A stretch of 64,000 nucleotides of DNA. It comes from Pseudomonas reidholzensis. Its GTDB lineage: Bacteria; Pseudomonadota; Gammaproteobacteria; Pseudomonadales; Pseudomonadaceae. Location of the stretch: positions 1 to 64,000 of the forward strand of contig NZ_UNOZ01000033.1 in the NCBI RefSeq assembly GCF_900536025.1, given 5' to 3'. The notes under the pieces are model-generated. The model was given only the letters and a program-made list of their open reading frames with translations. It was not told the origin of the DNA and did not search any database. Positions 37,393-45,029 of the stretch are shown here, piece by piece. Position numbers and translations under genes: made by a program. Position 1 is the first letter of the stretch; each line of letters starts with the position of its first letter.

Positions 37393-39822
37393 TCAGAACC
37401 CTACACTGGCCTGAACATAGAAGGTCCGCGGCTCCCCCAGGTACAAGCCCGAATTGTTGTCGCTGGAGCGGGTGTAGTACTGCTTGTCGAACAGGTTCTT
37501 GACCCCCGCCGCCAGCTTCAGGTTGGACATCTGCGGCCCGAACTCATACCCGCCACGGGCATGCCAGGTCACATATCCCGGAATATCCCCATACTGCCCA
37601 TCGGCGCTCGGTTCGGTGATGTACTCACCGTTGAAGCTGCCATCGGTATTGATCCCGGTACCCGGCGCACGCTGCTTCGATTGGGCATAGGCATCCAGGT
37701 TCCAGGTCCAGCGATCGATCTGGTAACGCAGCCCGGCAGTCACCACCTGACGTGAGTAGAACGGCAGGTCACGGCCCTTGAACCCTGGGATCTCGCCTTC
37801 GTACGTCGCGCGGGTATAGGTGAACCCGGCATTCGCCGACAGGCCTTGCAGGCGCGGGTCCAGCGCGGCCAGGTCATACCGCAGCGACGCCTCTATCCCC
37901 TGGTGCTGGGTCGCCCCGAGGTTGGTCCAGCCGACATCGTTGCTGATGTACTGCAGCTCATCGTCGAAGTCGATGTAGAACGCCGTCAGCTCAGCCGCCC
38001 AATCGCCATTGTCATAGCGCGTGCCGATCTCGTAGGTCTTGGCCTTTTCCGGCTCCAGGCCATTGGCAGTGCTGTCGCCGCTGCCGCCCTGGCCGAGCTG
38101 GAAGTACTGCAGGCTGCCGAACGAGGTCTCGTAGTTGGCGAACAGCTTCCACGCATCGGACAGGTGATACATCACGCTCAGCGCCGGCAGCGGCTCGTTG
38201 CTGGTGATGCTGCGGTTCTTCTCCGGCACCGGCCGGCCATTGGCACCGAGCACCGGGCGATCACGCCAGTCGGTATTGATGTGCTCGAAGCGAATGCCCG
38301 GGGTGATGGTCCAGTTGCCCACATCGATCTTGTCGTCGATGTAGTAGGCGCTGGCCTCGGTGCCGCCACTGCGGTCCTGGAACACATGGCCGTCGGAGCC
38401 GGCGATCGGCGTCGGTACGTTGTCGACCAGGCCCAGGCGCGTCGACTGCTCGCGCATGGCTTCTTTCAGGTAGCGGTAGCCAACGCTGACTTCCTGGGTG
38501 GTCGGCCCGGCGAAGAAGATCCGTGACAGCCGCGGCTCGATGGCGAAGGTGTGGTAGTTGCGTGGGTACGAGGACAGTGTGCCAAGGTCGCGTGCGGCGA
38601 TCGCGCTGCCGCGAAAGCTGTCGGTGTAATAGGTCAGCACTTCGAACTGGGTGGCGTCGTCGAGCTGGCGCTGCCACTTGAAGGAGACGTCCTTGCGCCG
38701 GCCGGCGAAGTAGTCGTGGTCACGCACCGACTGATACGGATCCTGGTCGAACTGCGCCTGGGTCAGGCCACCGGGCATGTCGGCACGGCCATCGTAGTAA
38801 TGAAAATTCAGCCAGAACTCGTCGCTGTCGGTCGGTGCCCAATGGGTCTTGAGGATGACGTCATCGATGTCGTTGCCGTTGTTGCTGCTGCGATAGCCAT
38901 TGCCATTGACCCCGGTGTAGAGCAAGGCGACGCCCATGCCGTTGTCGGCGGTGCCGCCGACGAAGGCCGACTCGGTGTGCTTCCAGCCGCCGTGGCGCGA
39001 GGTCTCGAGGGTGGTGGCGAGCTCGGCGCTGGCCTGCTCGGGGATCGCCCGGGTGACGAAGTTGATCACCCCGCCGACGTTCTGCGGGCCATAGCGCACC
39101 GAGCCGGCACCGCGCACCACGTCGATGCTGTCGAGGTTGCCCGAGGAGATCGGCGCCATCGACAGCTGCGGCTGGCCATACGGCGCAAATGCCGCGGGGA
39201 CGCCGTCGATCAGCACGGTCGAGCGCGGCGACAGCCGCGAAGTCAGGCCGCGCACGCCGACGTTCAGCGACAGGTCGCTGCCGCCGGTGCCGTTTGAATC
39301 CTGCACCTGCACCCCAGGGATGCCGCGCAGCACGTCGCGCACGTTCATCGCGCCGTGCTCGACCATCGCTTCACGGCGCACCACCGTACGCGCGCCGGGG
39401 TGATTGTGGACAACGCTCTGGTCGGCATCGCCAAGCCAGTCGCCGACCACCTTGACGTCGGTGGGCGCCAGCTCGAGGCTGCCGGTGGTCAGCGTGCCAG
39501 CGGCCGGCAGCGGCTTGACCACGACCGTGTCCTGGGACATCTCGTAGGTCAGCCCGCTGCCTTGCAGCAATTGTTGCAGGGCCGGCTCCGGCGGCAGCGT
39601 GCCGGACACCGCCGGGGCCTGTTTGCCGGCCACCAGCTCGGGGCTGAAGAACAGCTGCAGGTGAGTCTGCTGGCCGAGCTGGGCCAGTGCCGAAGACAGC
39701 GGCTGGGCCGGGATCTGAAGCGCCGCGGGCGCCTGCTCGGCATGCGTGTGGGTGGCCACGGCAGCGACCGCCAGGGCCAGCGCCAGGGAGCGCAGGGCGC
39801 GCTGAGGTTTATTGTTTTTCAC
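37393..39822 (-). CDS. TonB-dependent transducer receptor with STN domain (FecA-like)
   Basis: An 809-residue outer-membrane receptor. Signal peptide to about residue 28; STN (secretin/TonB N-terminal) signalling domain at about 34-110 (LQIPAQPLSSALAQLGQQTH..., GSGLTYEMSQDTVVV), then the plug (GIPGVQVQDSNGTGGSDLSL, GVRGL) and a 22-strand barrel ending in FYVQASVGF. The STN domain marks receptors that signal to a FecR-type protein on ligand binding. The start is GTG 39822. Upstream are the cognate FecR- and FecI-type genes. Ferric citrate is the ligand of the namesake, but ligand here is not proven. Confidence 0.92.
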   Translation of the reverse strand: MKNNKPQRALRSLALALAVAAVATHTHAEQAPAALQIPAQPLSSALAQLGQQTHLQLFFSPELVAGKQAPAVSGTLPPEPALQQLLQGSGLTYEMSQDTVVVKPLPAAGTLTTGSLELAPTDVKVVGDWLGDADQSVVHNHPGARTVVRREAMVEHGAMNVRDVLRGIPGVQVQDSNGTGGSDLSLNVGVRGLTSRLSPRSTVLIDGVPAAFAPYGQPQLSMAPISSGNLDSIDVVRGAGSVRYGPQNVGGVINFVTRAIPEQASAELATTLETSRHGGWKHTESAFVGGTADNGMGVALLYTGVNGNGYRSSNNGNDIDDVILKTHWAPTDSDEFWLNFHYYDGRADMPGGLTQAQFDQDPYQSVRDHDYFAGRRKDVSFKWQRQLDDATQFEVLTYYTDSFRGSAIAARDLGTLSSYPRNYHTFAIEPRLSRIFFAGPTTQEVSVGYRYLKEAMREQSTRLGLVDNVPTPIAGSDGHVFQDRSGGTEASAYYIDDKIDVGNWTITPGIRFEHINTDWRDRPVLGANGRPVPEKNRSITSNEPLPALSVMYHLSDAWKLFANYETSFGSLQYFQLGQGGSGDSTANGLEPEKAKTYEIGTRYDNGDWAAELTAFYIDFDDELQYISNDVGWTNLGATQHQGIEASLRYDLAALDPRLQGLSANAGFTYTRATYEGEIPGFKGRDLPFYSRQVVTAGLRYQIDRWTWNLDAYAQSKQRAPGTGINTDGSFNGEYITEPSADGQYGDIPGYVTWHARGGYEFGPQMSNLKLAAGVKNLFDKQYYTRSSDNNSGLYLGEPRTFYVQASVGF

Positions 39823-39930
39823 GTCGTCGAAAGATCCTGGATGTCGGAACGAACGCCAACCGCACGCAAATGGAAATGCTTGGCAGTTGCAGCTGGCGGG
39901 GAAGACGAACGAGCGAAAAAAAACCTGAAT

Positions 39931-40914
39931 CTATTTAGCGATTATTTCACTGGAGCCATCTTCAAGGGCCCTGATCGCGACCGGCAGGATGCTCGGCAGG
40001 GCCCGTAGCAGTGCATCCGGATCATCGACACTGAAGGTGCTCGAAAGGCGCAGCGCGCCGACCTTGCCCGGCGCCACGCGCAGCGGCTGGGCGCGGTAGC
40101 GCGACACTTCAGCGACCACCTCGGCCAGCGTGGCGTTGTCGAACACCAGCTTGCCCTGGCGCCAGGCAGTAAGGGCCGCAGCGTTGACCGGGTACGCTGG
40201 CGCCACCTGGCCTTGGCTGTCGATGTGCGAGCCTTGGCCCGCCGTCAGTTGCGCCAGCGCATCGCCTGCGCCCTGCACGCGCACCGAACCCTGCTCGACC
40301 GCGACACGGGTGCGCTGTGGCTCCAGGCGCACGTCGAAGCGCGTGCCGGTGACGGTGACGCTGCCCTGCTCGGTGTGCACCACGAACGGCCGGTCGCGGT
40401 CGTGGGCCACGGTGAACATCACTTCACCCGCCGTCAGTTCCAGCTGGCGCTGGCCGGCGCTGAACGTGACGTTCAAACGCGTGCCGCCATTGAGGTCGAG
40501 GCGCGAACCATCGCTCAGCTCGACCTGGCGACGCTCACCCGGCGCCGTCTGGTAAGCCTCATGGACATTCAGCCGCTGATACTGCCAGCCACTCCAACCC
40601 AGGCCGAGGGCGACCACCGCTATGCCGGCGGCCAGGGCGTGGCGCCAGGCACTGCGGCGTGGCAACTGGCGGACCGGATCGGCCTGGCAGAGGGCTTCGA
40701 GGCGCTGCCGTGGGACGAGGTCGGCGGCCTGCCACAGCTGTGCGAGCAACTGATACTCGGCCCGGTGGCGCGGGTGCGCATCCAGCCACTGGGCGAGTTG
40801 CGCCTGCAACGCGCCATCGCCAGGGGCGTCCTGCACCCGGGCGAACCATTCGGCCGCCTGCTCGGCGACGGGATCAGCGCCGTGCTGTTTCATGCATAGG
40901 TTCTCGTGACTCAT
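39931..40914 (-). CDS. FecR-family anti-sigma regulator
   Basis: A 327-residue inner-membrane protein that relays the receptor signal to the ECF sigma factor. The N-terminal cytoplasmic DUF4880 region contains EQAAEWFARVQDAPGD; one membrane helix lies at about residues 90-106 (ALAAGIAVVALGLGWSG); the periplasmic FecR domain has LSDGSRLDLNGGTRLNV and ends with an STN-like segment that meets the receptor. It overlaps the sigma factor gene by 4 bases (ATGA). An internal ATG seven codons in (MKQHGADP) is an alternative start. The gap to the receptor gene is 108 bases, where a sigma-dependent promoter is expected. Confidence 0.92.
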   Translation of the reverse strand: MSHENLCMKQHGADPVAEQAAEWFARVQDAPGDGALQAQLAQWLDAHPRHRAEYQLLAQLWQAADLVPRQRLEALCQADPVRQLPRRSAWRHALAAGIAVVALGLGWSGWQYQRLNVHEAYQTAPGERRQVELSDGSRLDLNGGTRLNVTFSAGQRQLELTAGEVMFTVAHDRDRPFVVHTEQGSVTVTGTRFDVRLEPQRTRVAVEQGSVRVQGAGDALAQLTAGQGSHIDSQGQVAPAYPVNAAALTAWRQGKLVFDNATLAEVVAEVSRYRAQPLRVAPGKVGALRLSSTFSVDDPDALLRALPSILPVAIRALEDGSSEIIAK

Positions 40915-41471
40915 CGGGTCGACGCATCCAGGTGCTCACGCAGATGTCGGAGCGTGCGGATCATATACTTTTCGACCATGTTCTTGGTCAAACCCATGCG
41001 TTCGGCGATTTCCGCCTGGGTCAGGCCTTCGATCTTCTGCCAGATGAACACCCGCCGGCAGTTCAGCGGCAGCTCGGCCAACGCACGCTCGACCCTGTCG
41101 GCCAGCTCCAGCGCCTGCACATAGGCTTCCGGGTCGTCACCCGCCGCCTCGCCGCTGTCGAACATCTCGTGCTGCAGGGCCTGGCGACGGTCTTCGCGAC
41201 GGAAACCGTCGACAGCGATATTGCGCGCGGTCTGGTGGAGGTAGGCACGCGGCTGCTCGACCGCCTCGGGCGGGTTTTCCAGGACCCGCACGAAGGCATC
41301 ATGGGTGAGGTCCTCGGCCTGCTGGCGATTGCGCAGTTTGCGCGTCCAGGTGCCGATCAGCTCATGGTAGTGGTCGAGAAAGCCTTTGGGTCCGGACACG
41401 ATCGAGGTCGTCAGGGAGGCAAGAGAAGGTCGCGAATGGTAATGCTTCTCATCGAGACGAGCAATCGGCAT
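40911..41471 (-). CDS. ECF sigma factor, FecI family
   Basis: An iron-starvation sigma factor: region 2 (YHELIGTWTRKLRNRQQAEDLTHDAFVRVLE) and region 4 (LPLNCRRVFIWQKIEGLTQAEIAERMGLTKNMVEKYM). From ATG 41471 it has 186 residues. However, a strong Fur-box-like sequence lies inside its first codons (41432-41450), and the family core begins only at GFLDHYHEL, so a later start is possible, for example GTG 41399 (162 residues). Neither start has a convincing ribosome binding site. It should drive the TonB receptor gene when FecR signals. Confidence 0.88.
   Translation of the reverse strand: MPIARLDEKHYHSRPSLASLTTSIVSGPKGFLDHYHELIGTWTRKLRNRQQAEDLTHDAFVRVLENPPEAVEQPRAYLHQTARNIAVDGFRREDRRQALQHEMFDSGEAAGDDPEAYVQALELADRVERALAELPLNCRRVFIWQKIEGLTQAEIAERMGLTKNMVEKYMIRTLRHLREHLDASTR
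41432..41450 (-). promoter_or_regulatory. Candidate Fur box at the fecI-type gene
   Basis: GCGAATGGTAATGCTTCTC (plus strand) matches the 19-base Fur consensus at 13 positions by hand count. It overlaps the first codons of the sigma factor as annotated from ATG 41471, which either means Fur blocks elongation just after the start or, more likely, that translation starts further in. Confidence 0.65.
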
Positions 41472-42061
41472 ATTCCCCAGCCGACCAATCGCCCCATCCG
41501 GGTAGCCGTAACAAAAAATTTATGGCGAATTTCATCGCTGATTTCAGCGCGCGGACGTGGCCATAAATATGAACACCCGGGGCCAATCTGCCGGCTGCGC
41601 AAAACCACCGACAAACGGTCGCTCGCACCATCTACGGGACTTTCACAAGGGAAATTCGCCCTTTGTGCAAAGAACGAAGCTCTCAGTGGATCGCAGCCAG
41701 ATCCCCGCCTATTCCACAATTTTTTACGTTAGCGGCCTGCGCAGGAACATCTGCCGGTCACATGAGTCGGTTATTCAAGTGCCTGGTCGTCGATCCACGA
41801 CGAACAGGTCGGGATTGCCTGTTGATCTTGCTTGGTTCACGTCCTAAAGTGCGCGCCGAACGTCCATGCTGGAAACGATCCATCCGGCTCAAGTACTGAC
41901 GACGAGACAGCAAGGTCACCCGCCGCTCCGCTCCACGGGCACGGTTGACCTTTTTGCTTTCGGCGACATGCCTTGGGAAGTAGGCGAACCAAAGTGGGGA
42001 TACGGAGGGCGTTCAGTTTGCAGCCACTTTCTTTTTCAGTTTGCCCATGGAGTCCCTGAGC
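41472..42061. other. Intergenic region between fecI-type gene and speC
   Basis: 590 bases holding divergent promoters. It is AT-richer than the genes around it. A hairpin CACAAGGG/CCCTTTGTG lies at 41644-41667. An open frame beginning ATG 41866 runs into speC in another frame and has no ribosome binding site; it was not accepted. The last 150 bases may be a long speC leader. No recognised operator besides the Fur-like site at the fecI-type side. Confidence 0.4.
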
Positions 42062-43225
42062 ATGTCGATCCAGGTAGAAGACTATTTCGCACGCGACACC
42101 TTCCAGAAGATGAAGGCGTTCGCCGACAAGCAAGAAACCCCGTTCGTCCTGATCGATACCCAGATGATCAGCCAGGCCTATGACGACCTGCGCGCCGGTT
42201 TCGAGTTCGCCAAGGTCTACTACGCGGTCAAGGCCAACCCTGCCGTGGAGATCATCAACCTGCTCAAGGACAAGGGTTCGAGCTTCGACATCGCCTCGAT
42301 CTACGAGCTCGACAAGGTGATGAACGAGGGCGTCAGCGCCGACCGCATCAGCTACGGCAACACCATCAAGAAGTCCAAGGACATCCGCTACTTCTTCGAG
42401 AAGGGCGTGCGCCTGTTCGCCACCGACTCCGAAGCCGACCTGCGCAACATCGCCAAGGCCGCGCCGGGCTCCAAGGTTTACGTACGTATCCTCACCGAAG
42501 GCTCGACCACGGCCGACTGGCCCCTGTCGCGCAAGTTCGGCTGCCAGACCGACATGGCCATGGACCTGCTGATCCTGGCCCGTGACCTGGGCCTGGTGCC
42601 GTACGGCATCTCCTTCCACGTTGGCTCGCAGCAGCGCGACATCAGCGTCTGGGACGCGGCCATCGCCAAGGTCAAGGTGATCTTCGAGCGCCTCAAGGAA
42701 GAAGACGGCATCGTCCTCAAGCTGATCAACATGGGTGGCGGCTTCCCGGCCAACTACATCACCCGTACCAACAGCCTGGAAACCTACGCCGAAGAGATCA
42801 TCCGCTTCCTCAAGGAAGACTTCGGTGACGACCTGCCGGAAATCATCCTCGAGCCAGGCCGTTCGCTGATCGCCAACGCCGGCATCCTGGTCAGCGAAGT
42901 GGTGCTGGTCGCACGCAAGTCGCGCACCGCCGTCGAGCGTTGGGTGTACACCGACGTGGGCAAGTTCTCCGGCCTGATCGAAACCATGGACGAGTCGATC
43001 AAGTTCCCGATCTGGACCGAGAAGAAAGGCGAGATGGAAGAGGTGGTGATCGCCGGCCCGACCTGCGACAGCGCCGACATCATGTACGAGCACTACAAGT
43101 ACGGCCTGCCACTGAACCTGGCGATCGGTGACCGTATGTACTGGCTGTCGACCGGTGCCTACACCACCAGCTACAGCGCAGTGGAGTTCAACGGCTTCCC
43201 GCCGCTGAAGGCTTACTACCTGTAA
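42062..43225 (+). CDS. speC: Ornithine decarboxylase (fold type III, PLP)
   Basis: A 387-residue enzyme converting ornithine to putrescine, the start of polyamine synthesis. It is of the eukaryote-like alanine-racemase-fold type, short compared with the large E. coli SpeC. The PLP lysine is K57 in YYAVKANP; the partner-subunit catalytic Cys is in GPTCDSADIMYEHY, and GGGFPA and EPGR are the PLP phosphate contacts. ATG 42062 (MSIQVEDYF) is chosen because GGAG lies 9 bases before it. It is monocistronic with its own terminator. The locus order next to the Sel1 and piu genes matches P. aeruginosa, from memory. Confidence 0.96.
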   Translation: MSIQVEDYFARDTFQKMKAFADKQETPFVLIDTQMISQAYDDLRAGFEFAKVYYAVKANPAVEIINLLKDKGSSFDIASIYELDKVMNEGVSADRISYGNTIKKSKDIRYFFEKGVRLFATDSEADLRNIAKAAPGSKVYVRILTEGSTTADWPLSRKFGCQTDMAMDLLILARDLGLVPYGISFHVGSQQRDISVWDAAIAKVKVIFERLKEEDGIVLKLINMGGGFPANYITRTNSLETYAEEIIRFLKEDFGDDLPEIILEPGRSLIANAGILVSEVVLVARKSRTAVERWVYTDVGKFSGLIETMDESIKFPIWTEKKGEMEEVVIAGPTCDSADIMYEHYKYGLPLNLAIGDRMYWLSTGAYTTSYSAVEFNGFPPLKAYYL

Positions 43226-43230
43226 CGACA

Positions 43231-43256
43231 AACGGGGCCGCGAGGCCCCGTTCTTG
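43231..43256 (+). terminator. Rho-independent terminator after speC
   Basis: Nine-base arms AACGGGGCC (43231-43239) and GGCCCCGTT (43244-43252), loop GCGA, followed by TTCTTG-type T-rich sequence. It lies 5 bases after the speC stop. Confidence 0.85.
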
Positions 43257-43279
43257 TCAGTGCTATCCGCAGCGCCTGT

Positions 43280-43362
43280 TTCGCGGGTGAACCCGCTCCC
43301 ACAGGGACCGCGCACCCTTCAAGGTCGGCGAGAAACCTGTAGGAGCGGGTTTACCCGCGAAG
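43280..43362. repeat. Inverted REP pair (speC / Sel1 gene junction)
   Basis: REP 43280-43305 (core GCGGGTGAACCCGCTCCCAC) and opposite REP 43338-43362 (core GAGCGGGTTTACCCGCGAAG), 32 bases apart, in a convergent gap that also holds the speC terminator. Confidence 0.85.
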
Positions 43363-43371
43363 CAGTCACCG

Positions 43372-44124
43372 CTAAGCCAGCTCCCGCTGCCGCAGCGCTT
43401 CTCCATAGGCAACGGCCTCGTCGGCGAGCACCGCGCCAGCGCCCTGCAAGGTCACCACTGCACTGCGCAGGAAGTTCACATTCCCCTCGACCCGCGCACG
43501 CGCCAGCCAAGGCCCGGCCTCGGCCATCTCACCGCGCTCGGCCAACACCATGGCCAAGCTGAACATCCCGCGAAAATCCCCCGCCTCGGCCGAACGCCGA
43601 TACCAGCGCAACGCCCGTGCCGGGCTCGCCGGCGTGGCGATACCCTGCTCGTGATAGCGGCCATACAGGTTCATCGCCTTGGCATGCCCCAGGTGCGCGG
43701 CCTTCTCGTAGCAGGCCAAGGCAACGCCGTGGTCGACCTCGACCCCACGCCCGGTCGCGAGCAGGTTGCCAAGGTTGTACAAGCCCCAATCCAACCCCGC
43801 GCGTGCAGCCGCCTGGTAATGCAAGGCGGCCTGCGGCAAGTCCGCATCGCCGCCCCAGGCATGCTCGTGACAGCGCCCGAGCATGTTGTGGGCCATCGCA
43901 CTGCCGCCCTCGGCAGCAATCGCGAACCACTGCCGGGCGACCCGCGGATCACGCTCGATCCCGCGCCCATCGAGGAGGATCTGGCCGAGCAGCGACTGCG
44001 CCTCGACCACGCCCTGCCCCGCCGCTGCCAGGATCGCCTGGGCGGCCTTGCCGGGGCTGTCGGCGAGCATGGCCTGCAGCCCGGCGACATCGACCACTTC
44101 TTCACGGCGCAATTGATACGACAT
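43372..44124 (-). CDS. Sel1-repeat (TPR-like) protein
   Basis: A 250-residue protein without a signal peptide, made of Sel1-like repeats of about 36 residues: AQSLLGQILLDGRGIERD, AMAHNMLGRCHEHAWGGD, GLYNLGNLLATGRGVEVD, AMNLYGRYHEQGIATP and GMFSLAMVLAERGE. Sel1 repeats mediate protein contacts. It starts 2 bases after the piuC stop and surely shares its transcript, so an iron-stress-related role is likely, but its partner is unknown. Confidence 0.9.
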   Translation of the reverse strand: MSYQLRREEVVDVAGLQAMLADSPGKAAQAILAAAGQGVVEAQSLLGQILLDGRGIERDPRVARQWFAIAAEGGSAMAHNMLGRCHEHAWGGDADLPQAALHYQAAARAGLDWGLYNLGNLLATGRGVEVDHGVALACYEKAAHLGHAKAMNLYGRYHEQGIATPASPARALRWYRRSAEAGDFRGMFSLAMVLAERGEMAEAGPWLARARVEGNVNFLRSAVVTLQGAGAVLADEAVAYGEALRQRELA

Positions 44125-44126
44125 GC

Positions 44127-44807
44127 TCAGACCTCGGCCCAGCGACGCAGCAGGTTGTGGTAGGTCCCGGTCAGTTGCAGCAACGACGGATGCTCCGGCA
44201 CATCGGCGCTCAGCTGGCGGATGGCGTTGTCCATCTCGAACAGCAGCGACCGCTGGCTGTCTTCCCGGACCAGGCTCTGGGTCCAGAAGAACACTGCCAG
44301 GCGCTCGCCGCGGGTGACCGGGTTGACCTTGTGCAGGCTGGTGCCGGGGTACAGCACCATGTCACCGGCCGCCAGCTTGATCTGCTGGACTCCGTAGGTG
44401 TCCTGGATCACCAGTTCGCCGCCGTCGTAGGCGTCCGGCTCACTGAGGAACAGCGTCGAGGACAGGTCGGTGCGCACCCGCTCGCTGCTGCCCTGGGGCT
44501 GGCGCAGGGCGTTGTCGATGTGAAAGCCGAAGTTATCACCCTCGCGGTAGCAGTTGACCAGCGGCGGGAACACCTTGTGCGGCAGGGCCGCCGACATGAA
44601 CAGCGGGTTGCGCCAGAGCCGCTCGATCAGCGCGCTGCCGATCTCCTTGGCCAAGGGGTGCGCCTCGGGCAACTGCAGATTGTGCTTGGCCTTGGCCGAC
44701 TGATGGCCCGCGGTGATCTTGCCGTCCGCCCAGTCCGCCTGCGCCAGCGCCTCGCGAATACGGGCGAGTTCTTCTGCGTCGAACAGTCCGGGAATGTGAA
44801 GCAGCAT
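44127..44807 (-). CDS. piuC: PiuC, Fe(II)/2-oxoglutarate-dependent PKHD-type hydroxylase
   Basis: A 226-residue cytosolic dioxygenase, the standard size for PiuC/YbiX. The iron ligands are H96 and D98 (FHIDN) and H159 (SLHKV); R169 should bind 2-oxoglutarate. The physiological substrate is not known; the gene is co-regulated with siderophore uptake. The start at 44807 gives MLLHIPGLF, as in the family; an in-frame start at 44885 would add 26 unlikely residues. It is divergent from the piuA receptor gene, with a Fur-like site between, and precedes the Sel1 gene. Confidence 0.93.
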   Translation of the reverse strand: MLLHIPGLFDAEELARIREALAQADWADGKITAGHQSAKAKHNLQLPEAHPLAKEIGSALIERLWRNPLFMSAALPHKVFPPLVNCYREGDNFGFHIDNALRQPQGSSERVRTDLSSTLFLSEPDAYDGGELVIQDTYGVQQIKLAAGDMVLYPGTSLHKVNPVTRGERLAVFFWTQSLVREDSQRSLLFEMDNAIRQLSADVPEHPSLLQLTGTYHNLLRRWAEV

Positions 44808-44944
44808 GCTGGCGGCACCGAGTGGGAGGGAGGTGCACCAATGATATTGATTCCCTTTTACGCCGCACAAGCCCCCGCTCGCCAAATACGACGGATGAGA
44901 CCGGAAAAACCGTAAGGATAAATTGTAAAGATTGTAAATTCAGC

Positions 44945-44963
44945 ATGAATGGTAACGCTTCTC
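44945..44963. promoter_or_regulatory. Candidate Fur box in the piuC/piuA divergent promoter
   Basis: ATGAATGGTAACGCTTCTC matches the Fur 19-mer at 11 positions and closely resembles the site at 41432 (AATGGTAAYGCTTCTC shared). It lies 67 bases before the piuA start and could control both directions. AT-rich direct repeats (ATTGTAAA) adjoin it on the piuC side. Confidence 0.6.
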
Positions 44964-45029
44964 AATTGTTCCTTACATTTCCTTACATTACTATCCGCCG
45001 CCTTCATACCTTGGGGAAGGCTAATAAAA

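Noticed and set aside
39823..39930. FecI-type promoter in front of the TonB receptor
   Set aside because: Expected by analogy, but no convincing -35/-10 elements were identified in the 108-base gap.
41866..42183. Upstream frame overlapping the start of speC, possible leader peptide
   Set aside because: No ribosome binding site and it continues into speC in another frame; not enough support for a regulatory leader.
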